64,000 bases of DNA from Bdellovibrio sp. BCCA (GCF_037996825.1 NZ_JBBNAC010000001.1:1798001-1862000), one strand, 5' to 3'. Shown: positions 17,698 to 25,918, numbered from the stretch's first letter. Numbers and translations: made by a program. The notes: generated by a model from the sequence alone, not told the origin.

Positions 17698-18510
17698 ATG
17701 TTGCAACAGTTTGTCGACAACTTGGTATTCATCGTCCAGCATCTGCGCGTTCAAGACGCGATAGATATGCTTCTGGTGTGGATGGTTGTGTATCGCATCC
17801 TGGTTCTGATCAAAAGAACCGGCACCATCCAAATGCTTTCAGGTCTAGGCGTTCTCGCGATCGGATACATCTTAAGTATCTGGCTTGAGCTTTTCACCTT
17901 TAACTGGATCTTAGAAAAATTCTTCTCAAATCTTTTTGTGATCGTGGTTGTCTTGTTCCAAGGGGAGATTCGTCGTGCCTTGGCTCATATCGGAAGCAAT
18001 CCGTTCTTTAGCGATGCTTCGACAATTCAAGAAACTCAGGTGATCGAAGAGATCGCAAAAGGTGTGATCCTCACAGCGCAAAAAGGTTTCGGAGCCTTGG
18101 TGGTGGTTGAGCGTGAGATCGTGATCGACTATCACATCGAGTTCGGAACTGAAATGGATTCAAAAGTTTCAGCGGAACTTTTAGCCTCCATCTTCCATCC
18201 GGAAAGCCCCATGCATGATGGGGCTGTTTTGATTCGTAACGGAAAAATTCACTCGGCGGGTTGTTTCCTGCCTCTGAGTAAAAATCCAGCTCTTGATAAA
18301 AACCTGGGAACGCGCCACAGAGCTGCGATTGGTTTAACAGAAGAAACCGACGCTCTAGTCTTTGTGGTTTCTGAAGAAAATAAATCCATCGGTATCGTTC
18401 AAGGGGGCCACTTGAGCCCGAACGTGGAACTAGGTGACATTCGCAAAGCCCTCTATGAGACTTTCGGTCTTAAATACAAAGCCTTCTCTCAGCAAGGGGA
18501 GGTGTCGTAA
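17698..18510 (+). CDS. cdaA: Diadenylate cyclase CdaA (c-di-AMP synthase)
   Basis: Makes cyclic di-AMP from two ATP at the inner membrane. 270 residues, the usual CdaA size. Three membrane segments occupy about residues 20-38, 45-62 and 72-88. The DAC domain follows with the catalytic DGA at 174-176 (MHDGAVLIR) and RHR at 206-208 (GTRHRAAIG). The ATG at 17698 is preceded by AGAGG seven bases upstream; a TTG one codon earlier is less likely. The downstream genes are cdaR and glmM, the same order as in Firmicutes, where CdaR and GlmM modulate CdaA activity. The arrangement supports the call strongly. Confidence 0.95.
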   Translation: MLQQFVDNLVFIVQHLRVQDAIDMLLVWMVVYRILVLIKRTGTIQMLSGLGVLAIGYILSIWLELFTFNWILEKFFSNLFVIVVVLFQGEIRRALAHIGSNPFFSDASTIQETQVIEEIAKGVILTAQKGFGALVVVEREIVIDYHIEFGTEMDSKVSAELLASIFHPESPMHDGAVLIRNGKIHSAGCFLPLSKNPALDKNLGTRHRAAIGLTEETDALVFVVSEENKSIGIVQGGHLSPNVELGDIRKALYETFGLKYKAFSQQGEVS

Positions 18511-18932
18511 TGAAGCGTCGTTGGTCGAGTATGCTGACTGAAAATTTCAGCTATAAAGTCGTCGCTCTTTTTATTTCCCTGATCCTTTGGCTCACTATTC
18601 TAGGGCGCAGGGACTTTGTCCTAAGCAAAAACATTGATATTGAGCTTGTAACAGCTCCAGGAACCCATGTCGTGGCGCAGACTACAGACCACATCAAGGT
18701 AAAAGTTTCGGGCCCAAGATCGGCTCTAAAAAAGTTCTTGGAGAGTTCTTTATCTCAGAGTATTTCTCTTGATATTTCACAAAGGGGCGAAGGGGTCGTT
18801 TATGTCGATATTCCTTTGAATAAAATAGAAGTGCCCATTGGTGTAAGAATTCTGGGTGTCCGTCCTAATCAGATTCAGGCGGAAGTAGTCAAAGTGAAAG
18901 GCCCAACTCATGACGAACAAAAAGGTCAGTAA
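18510..18932 (+). CDS. cdaR: YbbR-domain protein CdaR, regulator of CdaA
   Basis: 140 residues with one membrane anchor (about 15-30, KVVALFISLILWLTILG) and an extracytoplasmic YbbR-like domain (DIELVTAPGTHVVAQTTDHIKVKVSGPRS and RILGVRPNQIQAEVV). Firmicute CdaR has several YbbR repeats and is two to three times longer; here only one complete repeat is present. Its ATG overlaps the cdaA stop by one base, and it overlaps glmM by 23 bases. In other bacteria CdaR binds and modulates CdaA; that role is inferred here from position and fold. Confidence 0.88.
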   Translation: MKRRWSSMLTENFSYKVVALFISLILWLTILGRRDFVLSKNIDIELVTAPGTHVVAQTTDHIKVKVSGPRSALKKFLESSLSQSISLDISQRGEGVVYVDIPLNKIEVPIGVRILGVRPNQIQAEVVKVKGPTHDEQKGQ

Positions 18933-20313
18933 AGTGGTTGATAAGAAATCTACAAAGTTGTTCGGTACGGATGGCATCCGTGGCACTGCCAATCAGTGGC
19001 CTATGACTCCGGATATGGTAGTTAAAATCGGTCAGGCGATTGGTTATATTCTGCAAAAACAATCTCTGAATGTGCCAGCGGCGTCTCGCAAAGTCGTTAT
19101 CGGAAAAGACACGCGTCTTTCTGGTTACATGATCGAACAGGCTCTTGCGAGTGGCTTGAATTCCATGGGAATTTTCGTTCAACTTGTCGGCCCCCTTCCA
19201 ACTCCGGGTATTGGATATCTCACTCGCACAATGAGAGCGGCGGCAGGAATCGTGATTTCTGCTTCTCACAATCCGTTTCATGATAACGGTATTAAAGTTT
19301 TCGGTGCGGATGGTTTTAAAATTTCCGAAGAGATGGAAAGAGAAATCGAACGCCTGGTTCTTGAAGAAGACTTAAGCACTCTTTTGCCAGCGAGCAAAGA
19401 AATCGGCCGCACGAAACGTATTGAAGACTCTCAAGGTCGTTACATCGTATACGTGAAGGGCACTTTCCCACTTGAGTATACACTTGATGGAATGCGCATC
19501 GTTCTTGATACAGCCAATGGAGCTTCCTACAAAGTAGCTCCTTCCGTCTTCCAAGAGTTGGGTGCGGAAGTGATTCAGTTGGGTGATGATCCAAATGGCA
19601 CAAACATCAACGACAAAGTCGGAGCCCTTTATCCGCAAAAACTTTCTGAAGCGGTTCAACAGTATCGCGCGGATGTCGGTATCAGTCTTGATGGTGACGC
19701 TGATCGCGTGATCATGGTGGATGAAAAAGGCGAAATCGTAAACGGAGACCGTATTCTTGCGATCTGCGCTCTGCACATGAAAGAGCGTGGTCTTCTGAAA
19801 GGTGACACATTGGTGGCAACACAGATGTCGAACTTCGGTCTTGAAAAACGCATGAATGAAGCCGGCATCAAACTTGTGAAAACAGGTGTCGGTGATAAAT
19901 ACGTTGTCGAAGAGATGAGAAAAAATGGTTACAACCTGGGCGGTGAACAATCAGGTCATATCATTTTCTTAGATCACACAACAACAGGGGATGGTTGTAT
20001 AGCGGCCCTTGGAGTTCTTGCGGTAATGAAACAAACGGGCAAGAAGATGAGTGAGCTGAACCGCGTTTTTGAAGACGTGCCTCAGGTCCTTATCAACTGC
20101 CGGGTAAAACGTCGTACAGAGCTTCACGAGCTGACGGGTTACAACGACCTTATCCGTACAATTGAAAAGAAACTCAATGGCGATGGACGTGTTTTCGTTC
20201 GTTTCTCAGGCACAGAGCCGGTGATCCGTGTTCTTGTCGAGGGACCTGATAAAGCGCAAATCAGTATGTTTGCCGAAGAGATCGCCTCCTTCCTAGAAAA
20301 AGAGCTGTCATAG
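18910..20313 (+). CDS. glmM: Phosphoglucosamine mutase
   Basis: Interconverts glucosamine 6-phosphate and glucosamine 1-phosphate for UDP-GlcNAc synthesis, feeding peptidoglycan and LPS. 467 residues, slightly longer than E. coli GlmM (445) because of an N-terminal extension of about 16 residues. Motifs are FGTDGIRG (18-25), the phosphoserine loop ISASHNP with Ser119, the metal loop DGDADR, the sugar loop GGEQSGH and the phosphate loop RFSGTEP. The start is 23 bases inside cdaR. Placement after cdaA and cdaR is the conserved c-di-AMP and wall-synthesis cluster; GlmM is known to inhibit CdaA in Firmicutes. Confidence 0.97.
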   Translation: MTNKKVSKVVDKKSTKLFGTDGIRGTANQWPMTPDMVVKIGQAIGYILQKQSLNVPAASRKVVIGKDTRLSGYMIEQALASGLNSMGIFVQLVGPLPTPGIGYLTRTMRAAAGIVISASHNPFHDNGIKVFGADGFKISEEMEREIERLVLEEDLSTLLPASKEIGRTKRIEDSQGRYIVYVKGTFPLEYTLDGMRIVLDTANGASYKVAPSVFQELGAEVIQLGDDPNGTNINDKVGALYPQKLSEAVQQYRADVGISLDGDADRVIMVDEKGEIVNGDRILAICALHMKERGLLKGDTLVATQMSNFGLEKRMNEAGIKLVKTGVGDKYVVEEMRKNGYNLGGEQSGHIIFLDHTTTGDGCIAALGVLAVMKQTGKKMSELNRVFEDVPQVLINCRVKRRTELHELTGYNDLIRTIEKKLNGDGRVFVRFSGTEPVIRVLVEGPDKAQISMFAEEIASFLEKELS

Positions 20314-20314
20314 T

Positions 20315-21040
20315 ATGAAACATAAAATCCGTCTTGGTGTGAATGTGGACCACGTAGCGACCCTACGTCAGGTCCGAGGTGGAACTACACCTTATCCAAA
20401 TCTTTTGGACATGGTGAAAAAATCCGTAAAAGGTGGCGCTGAGCAAATCACAATCCATCTTCGTGAAGACCGTCGCCATATTCAATTGGAAGACTTAAAG
20501 GTTCTCTCGAAGGCTTGCCCCGTGCCTTTAAATCTTGAAATGGCAGCGACTCCACAAATGGTTTCGTTTGCAAAAAAATATCGTCCTGATTGGGTGTGCT
20601 TTGTTCCTGAAAAAAGAGCGGAGCTTACAACCGAGGGCGGCCTTGATGTAAAGAAAGGCTTTAAGAAAATGGCTCCGATGGTTGAAAAACTTCAACGTAT
20701 CGGCATTGAGATCTCAATGTTCATTGAGCCTTCCATGGAACAAGTTGAAGCGTCTTATGAAATTGGTGCTGATGCTGTTGAATTTCACACGGGAAAATGG
20801 GTTCACCTCACAGGTCCTCGTAAGCAAAAAGAATGGGATCGCCTGGTAGATACAGCGGAGTGGGCTAATTACTTGGGCCTTAATGTTCACGCGGGTCACG
20901 GTCTTGATTATCACCATTCAAAACTTATCAACAAGCTTCCCTACCTTCAGGAAGTGAATATCGGTCACTCGTTGATCTGTTACGCTCTTGAAGACGGTCT
21001 TGAAGATTCTGTTCGTAAGATGAGAAAGATCTTAAAGTAA
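20315..21040 (+). CDS. pdxJ: Pyridoxine 5'-phosphate synthase
   Basis: Last step of the DXP-dependent vitamin B6 pathway, condensing 3-amino-2-oxopropyl phosphate with deoxyxylulose 5-phosphate. 241 residues, the family length. The opening RLGVNVDHVATLRQVRGG is diagnostic, followed by ITIHLREDRRHI, the strand LNLEMAATPQM, VCFVPEKRAELTTEGGLD, VSMFIEP-type IEISMFIEPS and NVHAGHGLDYHH. ATG begins one base after the glmM stop codon, and the stop overlaps tsaE by one base, so it belongs to the cdaA-tsaE operon. Confidence 0.97.
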   Translation: MKHKIRLGVNVDHVATLRQVRGGTTPYPNLLDMVKKSVKGGAEQITIHLREDRRHIQLEDLKVLSKACPVPLNLEMAATPQMVSFAKKYRPDWVCFVPEKRAELTTEGGLDVKKGFKKMAPMVEKLQRIGIEISMFIEPSMEQVEASYEIGADAVEFHTGKWVHLTGPRKQKEWDRLVDTAEWANYLGLNVHAGHGLDYHHSKLINKLPYLQEVNIGHSLICYALEDGLEDSVRKMRKILK

Positions 21041-21486
21041 TGTCGAAAATCCTGAACTCGGAAAGAACAGTGAATAATCTCATTGAGCTTAAAGAGTTCT
21101 GGAAAGAATTTTTGCCCCACTTAAGTGAGCGCTGCATTTTACTGATGAGCGGTGACGTCGGTGCCGGCAAAACAACGTCCGTACAAATGATCGCTGAAAT
21201 TCTCGGTATGCGCGATGTTCAGTCGCCGTCATTTGCGATTCATCTGCGTTATGAAAATGCCGAAGGAAAATCTTTAGATCATATCGATCTGTATCGTCTG
21301 AAAGACGATGATGATTTGGAAAGCTCAGGCTTCTGGGATCTCTTCGCACCGAAACAAGGATTGATCATTATCGAATGGGCGAATCGCCTGGATTTTGATT
21401 ATTTGCCACTGAATTGGCAAAGAGTCGAAGTGAAGTTTGAAAAAACATCGGCAGAGTCGCGAAAAATCCTCTGCCGAACTATCTAA
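21040..21486 (+). CDS. tsaE: tRNA t6A biosynthesis ATPase TsaE
   Basis: Small ATPase required with TsaB, TsaC and TsaD for threonylcarbamoyladenosine at A37 of ANN-decoding tRNAs. 148 residues. Walker A GDVGAGKTT is at 38-46, the switch region SPSFAIHLRYE follows, then HIDLYRL and the Walker B-like segment LIIIEWANRLDF, all TsaE hallmarks. The start overlaps pdxJ by one base (TAATG). A strong terminator abuts the stop codon, marking the end of the cdaA operon. Confidence 0.93.
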   Translation: MSKILNSERTVNNLIELKEFWKEFLPHLSERCILLMSGDVGAGKTTSVQMIAEILGMRDVQSPSFAIHLRYENAEGKSLDHIDLYRLKDDDDLESSGFWDLFAPKQGLIIIEWANRLDFDYLPLNWQRVEVKFEKTSAESRKILCRTI

Positions 21487-21506
21487 AAGGTACGCCGTAC
21501 CTTTTT
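21485..21506 (+). terminator. Terminator of the cdaA-tsaE operon
   Basis: Stem AAAAGGTAC and GTACCTTTT around the loop GCC, followed by one more T. It overlaps the last bases of the tsaE stop codon. On the minus strand the A-run also gives T's, so it can serve the convergent nuclease gene ending at 21520. Nearly the same sequence as the glpX terminator. Confidence 0.85.
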
Positions 21507-21519
21507 GCATTGTCTTGCG

Positions 21520-22170
21520 TTAGTTGTATCCGTTTTTATAAGCTAAATCATAGTCAGGAAAGAAAACGCGTTTCCACACTGGAATTTGTTCGATGTCTTC
21601 AGGAGAGAGAACTTTTTTAAGTTCGAAATCTCCCACGGGATTTCTTCCTACTTGCTTGCGAACTCTTAAACGGAATAAGTACGGAGCTTCCGTTTCTTTA
21701 TATTCATTCGAGAAAACGCCACGTTTATTGTCAAAAGCTTCTTTCGCGGCTTTGCTGAACTTGCTCACGACACCTTTATCAAAAGGGTAGATGAAGTAAA
21801 TCAGGCCCCAACCTTGGCGAAGCATTTCTTCATTCAAATCTTTTCCGTCCTTTAAGAGACGACCTAAGATGCGACCGTGTTTATCAACGTCACTGTCTTC
21901 AGACAGAATAAGAATAGAACCCTCAGGCGCCATCGCTCTTAAAGCGTCGCGAGCTTTCAAGGAAACGTCACCTTGTGTGTTCTTATAGAAATCGACTTCA
22001 GGGGTATCCACACCCATCAAACGCACTTTGTATCTTTCGTCGTCATCAACGCCGACAGCCGTCAGAGTATCGCCATCGTGAACGCTCACAACTTTCAAGC
22101 GAATGCCTTCAGCAAAAAGAGTGGCAGGGAAAAGAAGGATCAATAATAAAAGACTGCGTAGGTAATTCAT
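21520..22170 (-). CDS. Exported thermonuclease-family protein (SNase fold)
   Basis: 216 residues with a clear signal peptide (MNYLRSLLLLILLFPATLFA). The staphylococcal nuclease domain is intact: VVSVHDGDTLTA (calcium-binding aspartate), YKVRLMGVDTPE (the arginine and glutamate of the active site), and DKHGRILGRLL (second active arginine), then EEMLRQGWGLIYFIYPFDKG. A C-terminal extension of about 60 residues follows and is not recognised. A secreted calcium-dependent DNase/RNase fits prey nucleic-acid digestion in a predator, but that role is inferred. Last gene of the minus-strand group here. Confidence 0.88.
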   Translation of the reverse strand: MNYLRSLLLLILLFPATLFAEGIRLKVVSVHDGDTLTAVGVDDDERYKVRLMGVDTPEVDFYKNTQGDVSLKARDALRAMAPEGSILILSEDSDVDKHGRILGRLLKDGKDLNEEMLRQGWGLIYFIYPFDKGVVSKFSKAAKEAFDNKRGVFSNEYKETEAPYLFRLRVRKQVGRNPVGDFELKKVLSPEDIEQIPVWKRVFFPDYDLAYKNGYN

Positions 22171-22206
22171 AAATTGCAGTCTTAATTCGCGAAACCCGGA
22201 AACGCA

Positions 22207-22230
22207 AGAAGCCTCTAAAACGAGGCTTCT
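22207..22230 (-). terminator. Stem-loop between two minus-strand genes
   Basis: Perfect nine-base stem AGAAGCCTC and GAGGCTTCT with loop TAAAAC, lying between the stop of the exported protein at 22272 and the start of the nuclease. On the minus strand only TTGCGTTTC follows, so it is at best a weak terminator; it may separate the deiminase-like pair from the nuclease gene. Confidence 0.5.
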
Positions 22231-22271
22231 AAGTCAGTAGGAAATACTAAAGTGTCTAAAAAACCGACGCT

Positions 22272-22766
22272 TTACTTGCTGCCTTTGCTTCTTTTGTTCA
22301 AAGGATTTTTCTGTGACTGTGGAAAACGGGCGCCAATTCCGTGATCTTTCAGATTATTGGTGACTTCTTTACAGTCGGAATAACCAGTTCGATTTCGCCA
22401 AGCAATCTGTGCAGACGGGGGTACTCCGGGCTGAGTGGAAACATTTAAAGTGATGCGTTTGCGAAGATGACGATTGAACGATTTTTCAAAGGGACTGCAA
22501 GCTTCCGGAATTGTTTTAAAAATGACTTCGGAAATTTTACCCGAAGAACTGTCCTGCACACTTTCAACAGCCATGGGGCAGGTGACGGTGTCAGATGACG
22601 AAGTGATTTTAATTTCCGCATGATCCAAATCGCTGACGTTCACCAAGCCGGAAAGATTTTGTTTTTCCAACCAAGCATCATTGATTTTGCAAGAGTAAAG
22701 CGTCTCTGCGGCCGAGGCGGTATTAAGAATCCCCAAGAAAAGAAAAGTACTGAGAGCGGTTTTCAT
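22272..22766 (-). CDS. Exported protein of unknown function, coupled to the deiminase-like gene
   Basis: 164 residues. Signal peptide MKTALSTFLFLGILNTASAA, cleaved before ETLYS. The mature part has four cysteines (YSCK, VTCPM, EACSP, SDCKE), which could form two disulfides, and beta-rich sequence such as AEIKITSSSDTVTC and RKRITLNVSTQPGV. The C-terminal 25 residues are strongly basic (SQKNPLNKRSKGSK). No family recognised. The ATG overlaps the stop of the upstream deiminase-like gene by one base (TAATG), so the two proteins are made together and both are exported; it could be a partner, inhibitor or chaperone. Confidence 0.75.
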   Translation of the reverse strand: MKTALSTFLFLGILNTASAAETLYSCKINDAWLEKQNLSGLVNVSDLDHAEIKITSSSDTVTCPMAVESVQDSSSGKISEVIFKTIPEACSPFEKSFNRHLRKRITLNVSTQPGVPPSAQIAWRNRTGYSDCKEVTNNLKDHGIGARFPQSQKNPLNKRSKGSK

Positions 22767-24427
22767 TATTTCTTACCCCCTTGAGGACGGCAGTAGCGAA
22801 TGGCGTGACTTGAACAATGCAAGTTGCCTTGTTGGACGTGAGCGAAATGGGTGTCGATGTAATCTGTTTTTAATCCGAGACCTTTTATTTGATTGTCTAT
22901 ATCGGCTTTAAACGCGGGATTCACGGGCTCAGGCATGATGTAGGTATTTCCGACAATTTCACCATTTGTAGGATTCGGAAATAAGGAAAGGCCTGTACCC
23001 ATGGCATACGAGGCTGGTTGTTTATCGTAGTCCATCATGCCTTGATAGATATCGGGAATATCGAGAGTCTTTGGAGAGCACTGAGGATATTTTTGTTTTA
23101 GTTTCGCTAAAAGATCTTTTTTGAATTGTTGAATGGCTTTTTCAACGGACTCATTGAAATCTTTAAATTCTTTGTCTGACTCAATGATTTTCGCCAAATC
23201 CTTGTTCGTCATTTCAAGGCACTCTTTAGCTTCATCCATTTTTGCCTTTGATTTCAAATAGCCTGCTTTTTTCATCTGCTGCTGTATTTTGTTGAGGATT
23301 TCATTTTTGCGAGCAAGAAGTCGCTGTCTTTCTTCCACAGATTTCGGTTCCATATCATCAAGGGCCTGAAGCTCTTTGTAGAGGTTTTCAACTTTCGGAT
23401 CTGTGATTGACAGAACTCCGGCAAAAGCTTTTGTGATCGACAGATCCCAAAGCAGTTGCGAAACGCCTTTTCCTGAGCGGGTTTTCCCTGGGGAAGGAGG
23501 CAGATTTTGTGATCTCTTGCTGGCTGTGTAAGCAGCACAAATTTCGCGATATCCCGATTGTCTGACACGAGTGATAAGTTCTTCGCCAGAAACACCGGGG
23601 AAATCGAAAACTTTTCCGTCGGGATTTCCCTTTAAAACTTCAAGACCTTTTTTAGGGCTTGCAAAGGCCAAGGCAAAATCGCAAGGTGGTTTTTGCGAAG
23701 GATCTTTGAGAGTTTTAAACATCTCATCGGTATGACCCACCTTAAGAAAATCAGAAGGCGTTTTCACTGCGGCGTCCATGTTAGTGCAAGTGGATTTAGC
23801 GTAAGAGTCCCATTCATTGTTGTTGAAGTGATCCGCTCCTAAAAGACACAGTCCATTGACGGCCTCAATGTTTCCACCGCTGTGACCGGATTTGTACTGA
23901 GCATTTTCCAATAATACGCCGGCATGAATATTACATTCTTTGGCGGTGGAGTTGATCATGGAAGTGTAAGAATCTCCATGGCGTCCGTAACCTTGAACCT
24001 CACGAAGAACAGGTTGGCCCGTTTTAGGATTATAAAAGTTGTCGAAATAATCTTGCTGCCAGTTCCAGCGATTGTTTCCTTCAACACGTGTTAAACCTTT
24101 GATCCACTGGTCGGCGACTTGCGGTGAAGGAGCTTGTTTGCGAAGTTCGGCAACAACGGACTCATAAGTTTCAGGTGTCACATGAAGAAAAAACTGCGGA
24201 GGTTTTTGCGGTTGGGCCTTCATGACTTTTGTTACATAAGACTTCACCCACTCAGGACCGCCTTCGTAGTCAGAAACTGTGGCTGCCATAATCGGATAAT
24301 TTTCGGAAAGAAGAGTGCTGCCTGTCGTGGGACATGCAGGCACATCAGAACTCATGGGATTGTGTTGGGAGCAGGCGTTTTGTCCTTGAGCGAAGACTAA
24401 GTTGATGAGGAGGAGAAAGAACGTCAC
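22766..24427 (-). CDS. Exported protein-arginine-deiminase-like (PAD C-terminal domain) protein
   Basis: 553 residues, GTG start with AGGAG five bases upstream and a signal peptide (MTFFLLLINLVFAQG). The body matches the animal PAD catalytic domain in order: NNRWNWQQD with Asp126 (PAD4 has NDRWIQD, Asp350); GYGRHG with Arg149; GGNIEAVNGLCLLG (PAD4 FGNLEVSPP...LGRILIG); FLKVGHTDE with His232 and Asp234 (PAD4 WLAVGHVDE); FALAFASPKK; LDIPDIYQ (DIIDIPQLF); LFPNPTNG; LGLKTDYIDT; and GNLHCSSH with Cys538 (PAD4 GEVHCGTN, Cys645). All four catalytic residues are present. A coiled-coil insert fills about 345-445. The animal N-terminal calcium-binding domains are absent. Predicted to convert arginine to citrulline, probably in exported or prey proteins; activity is inferred. 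Confidence 0.8.
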   Translation of the reverse strand: MTFFLLLINLVFAQGQNACSQHNPMSSDVPACPTTGSTLLSENYPIMAATVSDYEGGPEWVKSYVTKVMKAQPQKPPQFFLHVTPETYESVVAELRKQAPSPQVADQWIKGLTRVEGNNRWNWQQDYFDNFYNPKTGQPVLREVQGYGRHGDSYTSMINSTAKECNIHAGVLLENAQYKSGHSGGNIEAVNGLCLLGADHFNNNEWDSYAKSTCTNMDAAVKTPSDFLKVGHTDEMFKTLKDPSQKPPCDFALAFASPKKGLEVLKGNPDGKVFDFPGVSGEELITRVRQSGYREICAAYTASKRSQNLPPSPGKTRSGKGVSQLLWDLSITKAFAGVLSITDPKVENLYKELQALDDMEPKSVEERQRLLARKNEILNKIQQQMKKAGYLKSKAKMDEAKECLEMTNKDLAKIIESDKEFKDFNESVEKAIQQFKKDLLAKLKQKYPQCSPKTLDIPDIYQGMMDYDKQPASYAMGTGLSLFPNPTNGEIVGNTYIMPEPVNPAFKADIDNQIKGLGLKTDYIDTHFAHVQQGNLHCSSHAIRYCRPQGGKK

Positions 24428-24445
24428 CGAAACTCCTGTTTGTTT

Positions 24446-25918
24446 TTAAGCTGCCTGCAATCCTTTGACAAAATCGGTCGATAATTTTTCAGCCAAATTC
24501 AAGGAGACTTTATTGTAAGCAGATTTTTCCGCAAATCCCATGAGCATTCCCACCAGTTTTTCATTCACAATAATAGGGGAAATCGTCACGTGATCTGGAA
24601 TACGACCTTGGTTCCAGCCTTCAAAGAATTTTTCATTGATCTCGTTTAAAGAGATATAGCCATGGAAGGATTTTTGTGTAGAAGCTACGATATTAAAAAT
24701 ACTTGGCGTTTTCAAAGGAACGCGCATTGACGTGTCTTTCATTCCCTGGAAATTTTCATCCCAAGCAAAAGCCGTCAATTGCGTTTCTTGATCGTCCAAA
24801 GTCAAAATCATGGATTTTTCAAAATGCACTTTCATTTCACTCAAGGCTTGTTTCACCTTTTCGTTCATCAAAGCGGTATTTTTCTTTTTCATTTTCTCTA
24901 ACGAGAAATTTCCACTCGCCACAGGATTGATCGTTGGTTTAGCAACGCCTGCAGGACGGGGAACGATAGGAATCGGTTTGTTTCCAAAGCTGTCTTCAAA
25001 AGGCGGAGGCATCTCCGATTTTGGAGGAGGCGGTGGAACTTTTTTCGGCGCCGAAGAATCTGCAACAGGTGAAGCCGCAGCAGGGGCTGCCGCGATAGGA
25101 ACTGGAATCGGCGTTTTATCTTCACTTAAAACCAATTCATCGACTTGTGTTTTTGGCTCTAGTTCCGCAGAAAATTCCTGTAAAGCAGCATCGGAAGTTG
25201 AAGAAACGACTTCAATAGAAGGATTTGAATTTGCCTGAGGAGTTTCTTCTTTTGAAGATAATGCCTCTAAGCGAATCACGGTCGGTCCGTCAAAAAGACC
25301 ATCCATGCTCTCTGACTTTTCGGCTGATTCATCAAGAGCAGCCGGAGCTTTTTCTTCATCAACACCAAGATCATCAAACGAGAAACTGTCCGAAGCGCCA
25401 TGCTTCGTCACGGTCGCTAAAGAAAGATCAATGCCTTCCGGTGCATCTTCAACAGCCGACGAAACGGGAGCCGGTGCCACAGTTTTTTCAGGATGAAGTT
25501 TTCTCCAAGCCTCTTGCAAGTCTTCAAAACTTGCTAAGACAATAACGCTTGAAGGAGTGGAAGGGAAATCCTGTGGCGGTTGAAGACATGCTACGATGAG
25601 TGAACCGTCCCACTCCGCCACAGGCAGACACTCCACAGACCACGGGTAATGGGTCGCCCACTTTGCGAACATTTCCTGGGAAAGAGGAGTCTCTGTAAAA
25701 AATCGTGACTGAAGTTTCGGTAGTTTGTAGTGAGTCATCGCCCACGGTAAATAATCATCCGAGCGGAGGCGTTGTTCCTTCAAGGCATACCCTAAAAGAC
25801 TTAAAGGCGAACCACTTTGTTCAAATGATTCTGTAAGTCCTTGAAGTTGCTCTTTAAAATGTTCAAACCATACGTGATGACTCATCTCTTTGTTTATCGG
25901 TAGATTGGGGTAAAACAT
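24446..25918 (-). CDS. Proline-rich linker protein with GspE-N-like start, unknown function
   Basis: 490 residues, no signal peptide or membrane segment. Residues about 35-130 (SLLGYALKEQRLRSDDYLPWAM ... LPVAEWDGSLIVACLQPPQ in parts) follow the pattern of the GspE/MshE N-terminal domain: a helical start, then a strand pair with VxxLPV and VA. Residues about 150-330 are a low-complexity acidic and Pro/Ala-rich linker including KKVPPPPPKSEMPPP. The C-terminal 150 residues look like a GAF-type sensor fold (SMILTLDDQETQLTAFAW ... VGMLMGFAEK). No ATPase motif. Start at 25918 is uncertain; ATG at 25885 is an alternative. Perhaps a scaffold or regulator of a secretion or motility system. Confidence 0.65.
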   Translation of the reverse strand: MFYPNLPINKEMSHHVWFEHFKEQLQGLTESFEQSGSPLSLLGYALKEQRLRSDDYLPWAMTHYKLPKLQSRFFTETPLSQEMFAKWATHYPWSVECLPVAEWDGSLIVACLQPPQDFPSTPSSVIVLASFEDLQEAWRKLHPEKTVAPAPVSSAVEDAPEGIDLSLATVTKHGASDSFSFDDLGVDEEKAPAALDESAEKSESMDGLFDGPTVIRLEALSSKEETPQANSNPSIEVVSSTSDAALQEFSAELEPKTQVDELVLSEDKTPIPVPIAAAPAAASPVADSSAPKKVPPPPPKSEMPPPFEDSFGNKPIPIVPRPAGVAKPTINPVASGNFSLEKMKKKNTALMNEKVKQALSEMKVHFEKSMILTLDDQETQLTAFAWDENFQGMKDTSMRVPLKTPSIFNIVASTQKSFHGYISLNEINEKFFEGWNQGRIPDHVTISPIIVNEKLVGMLMGFAEKSAYNKVSLNLAEKLSTDFVKGLQAA

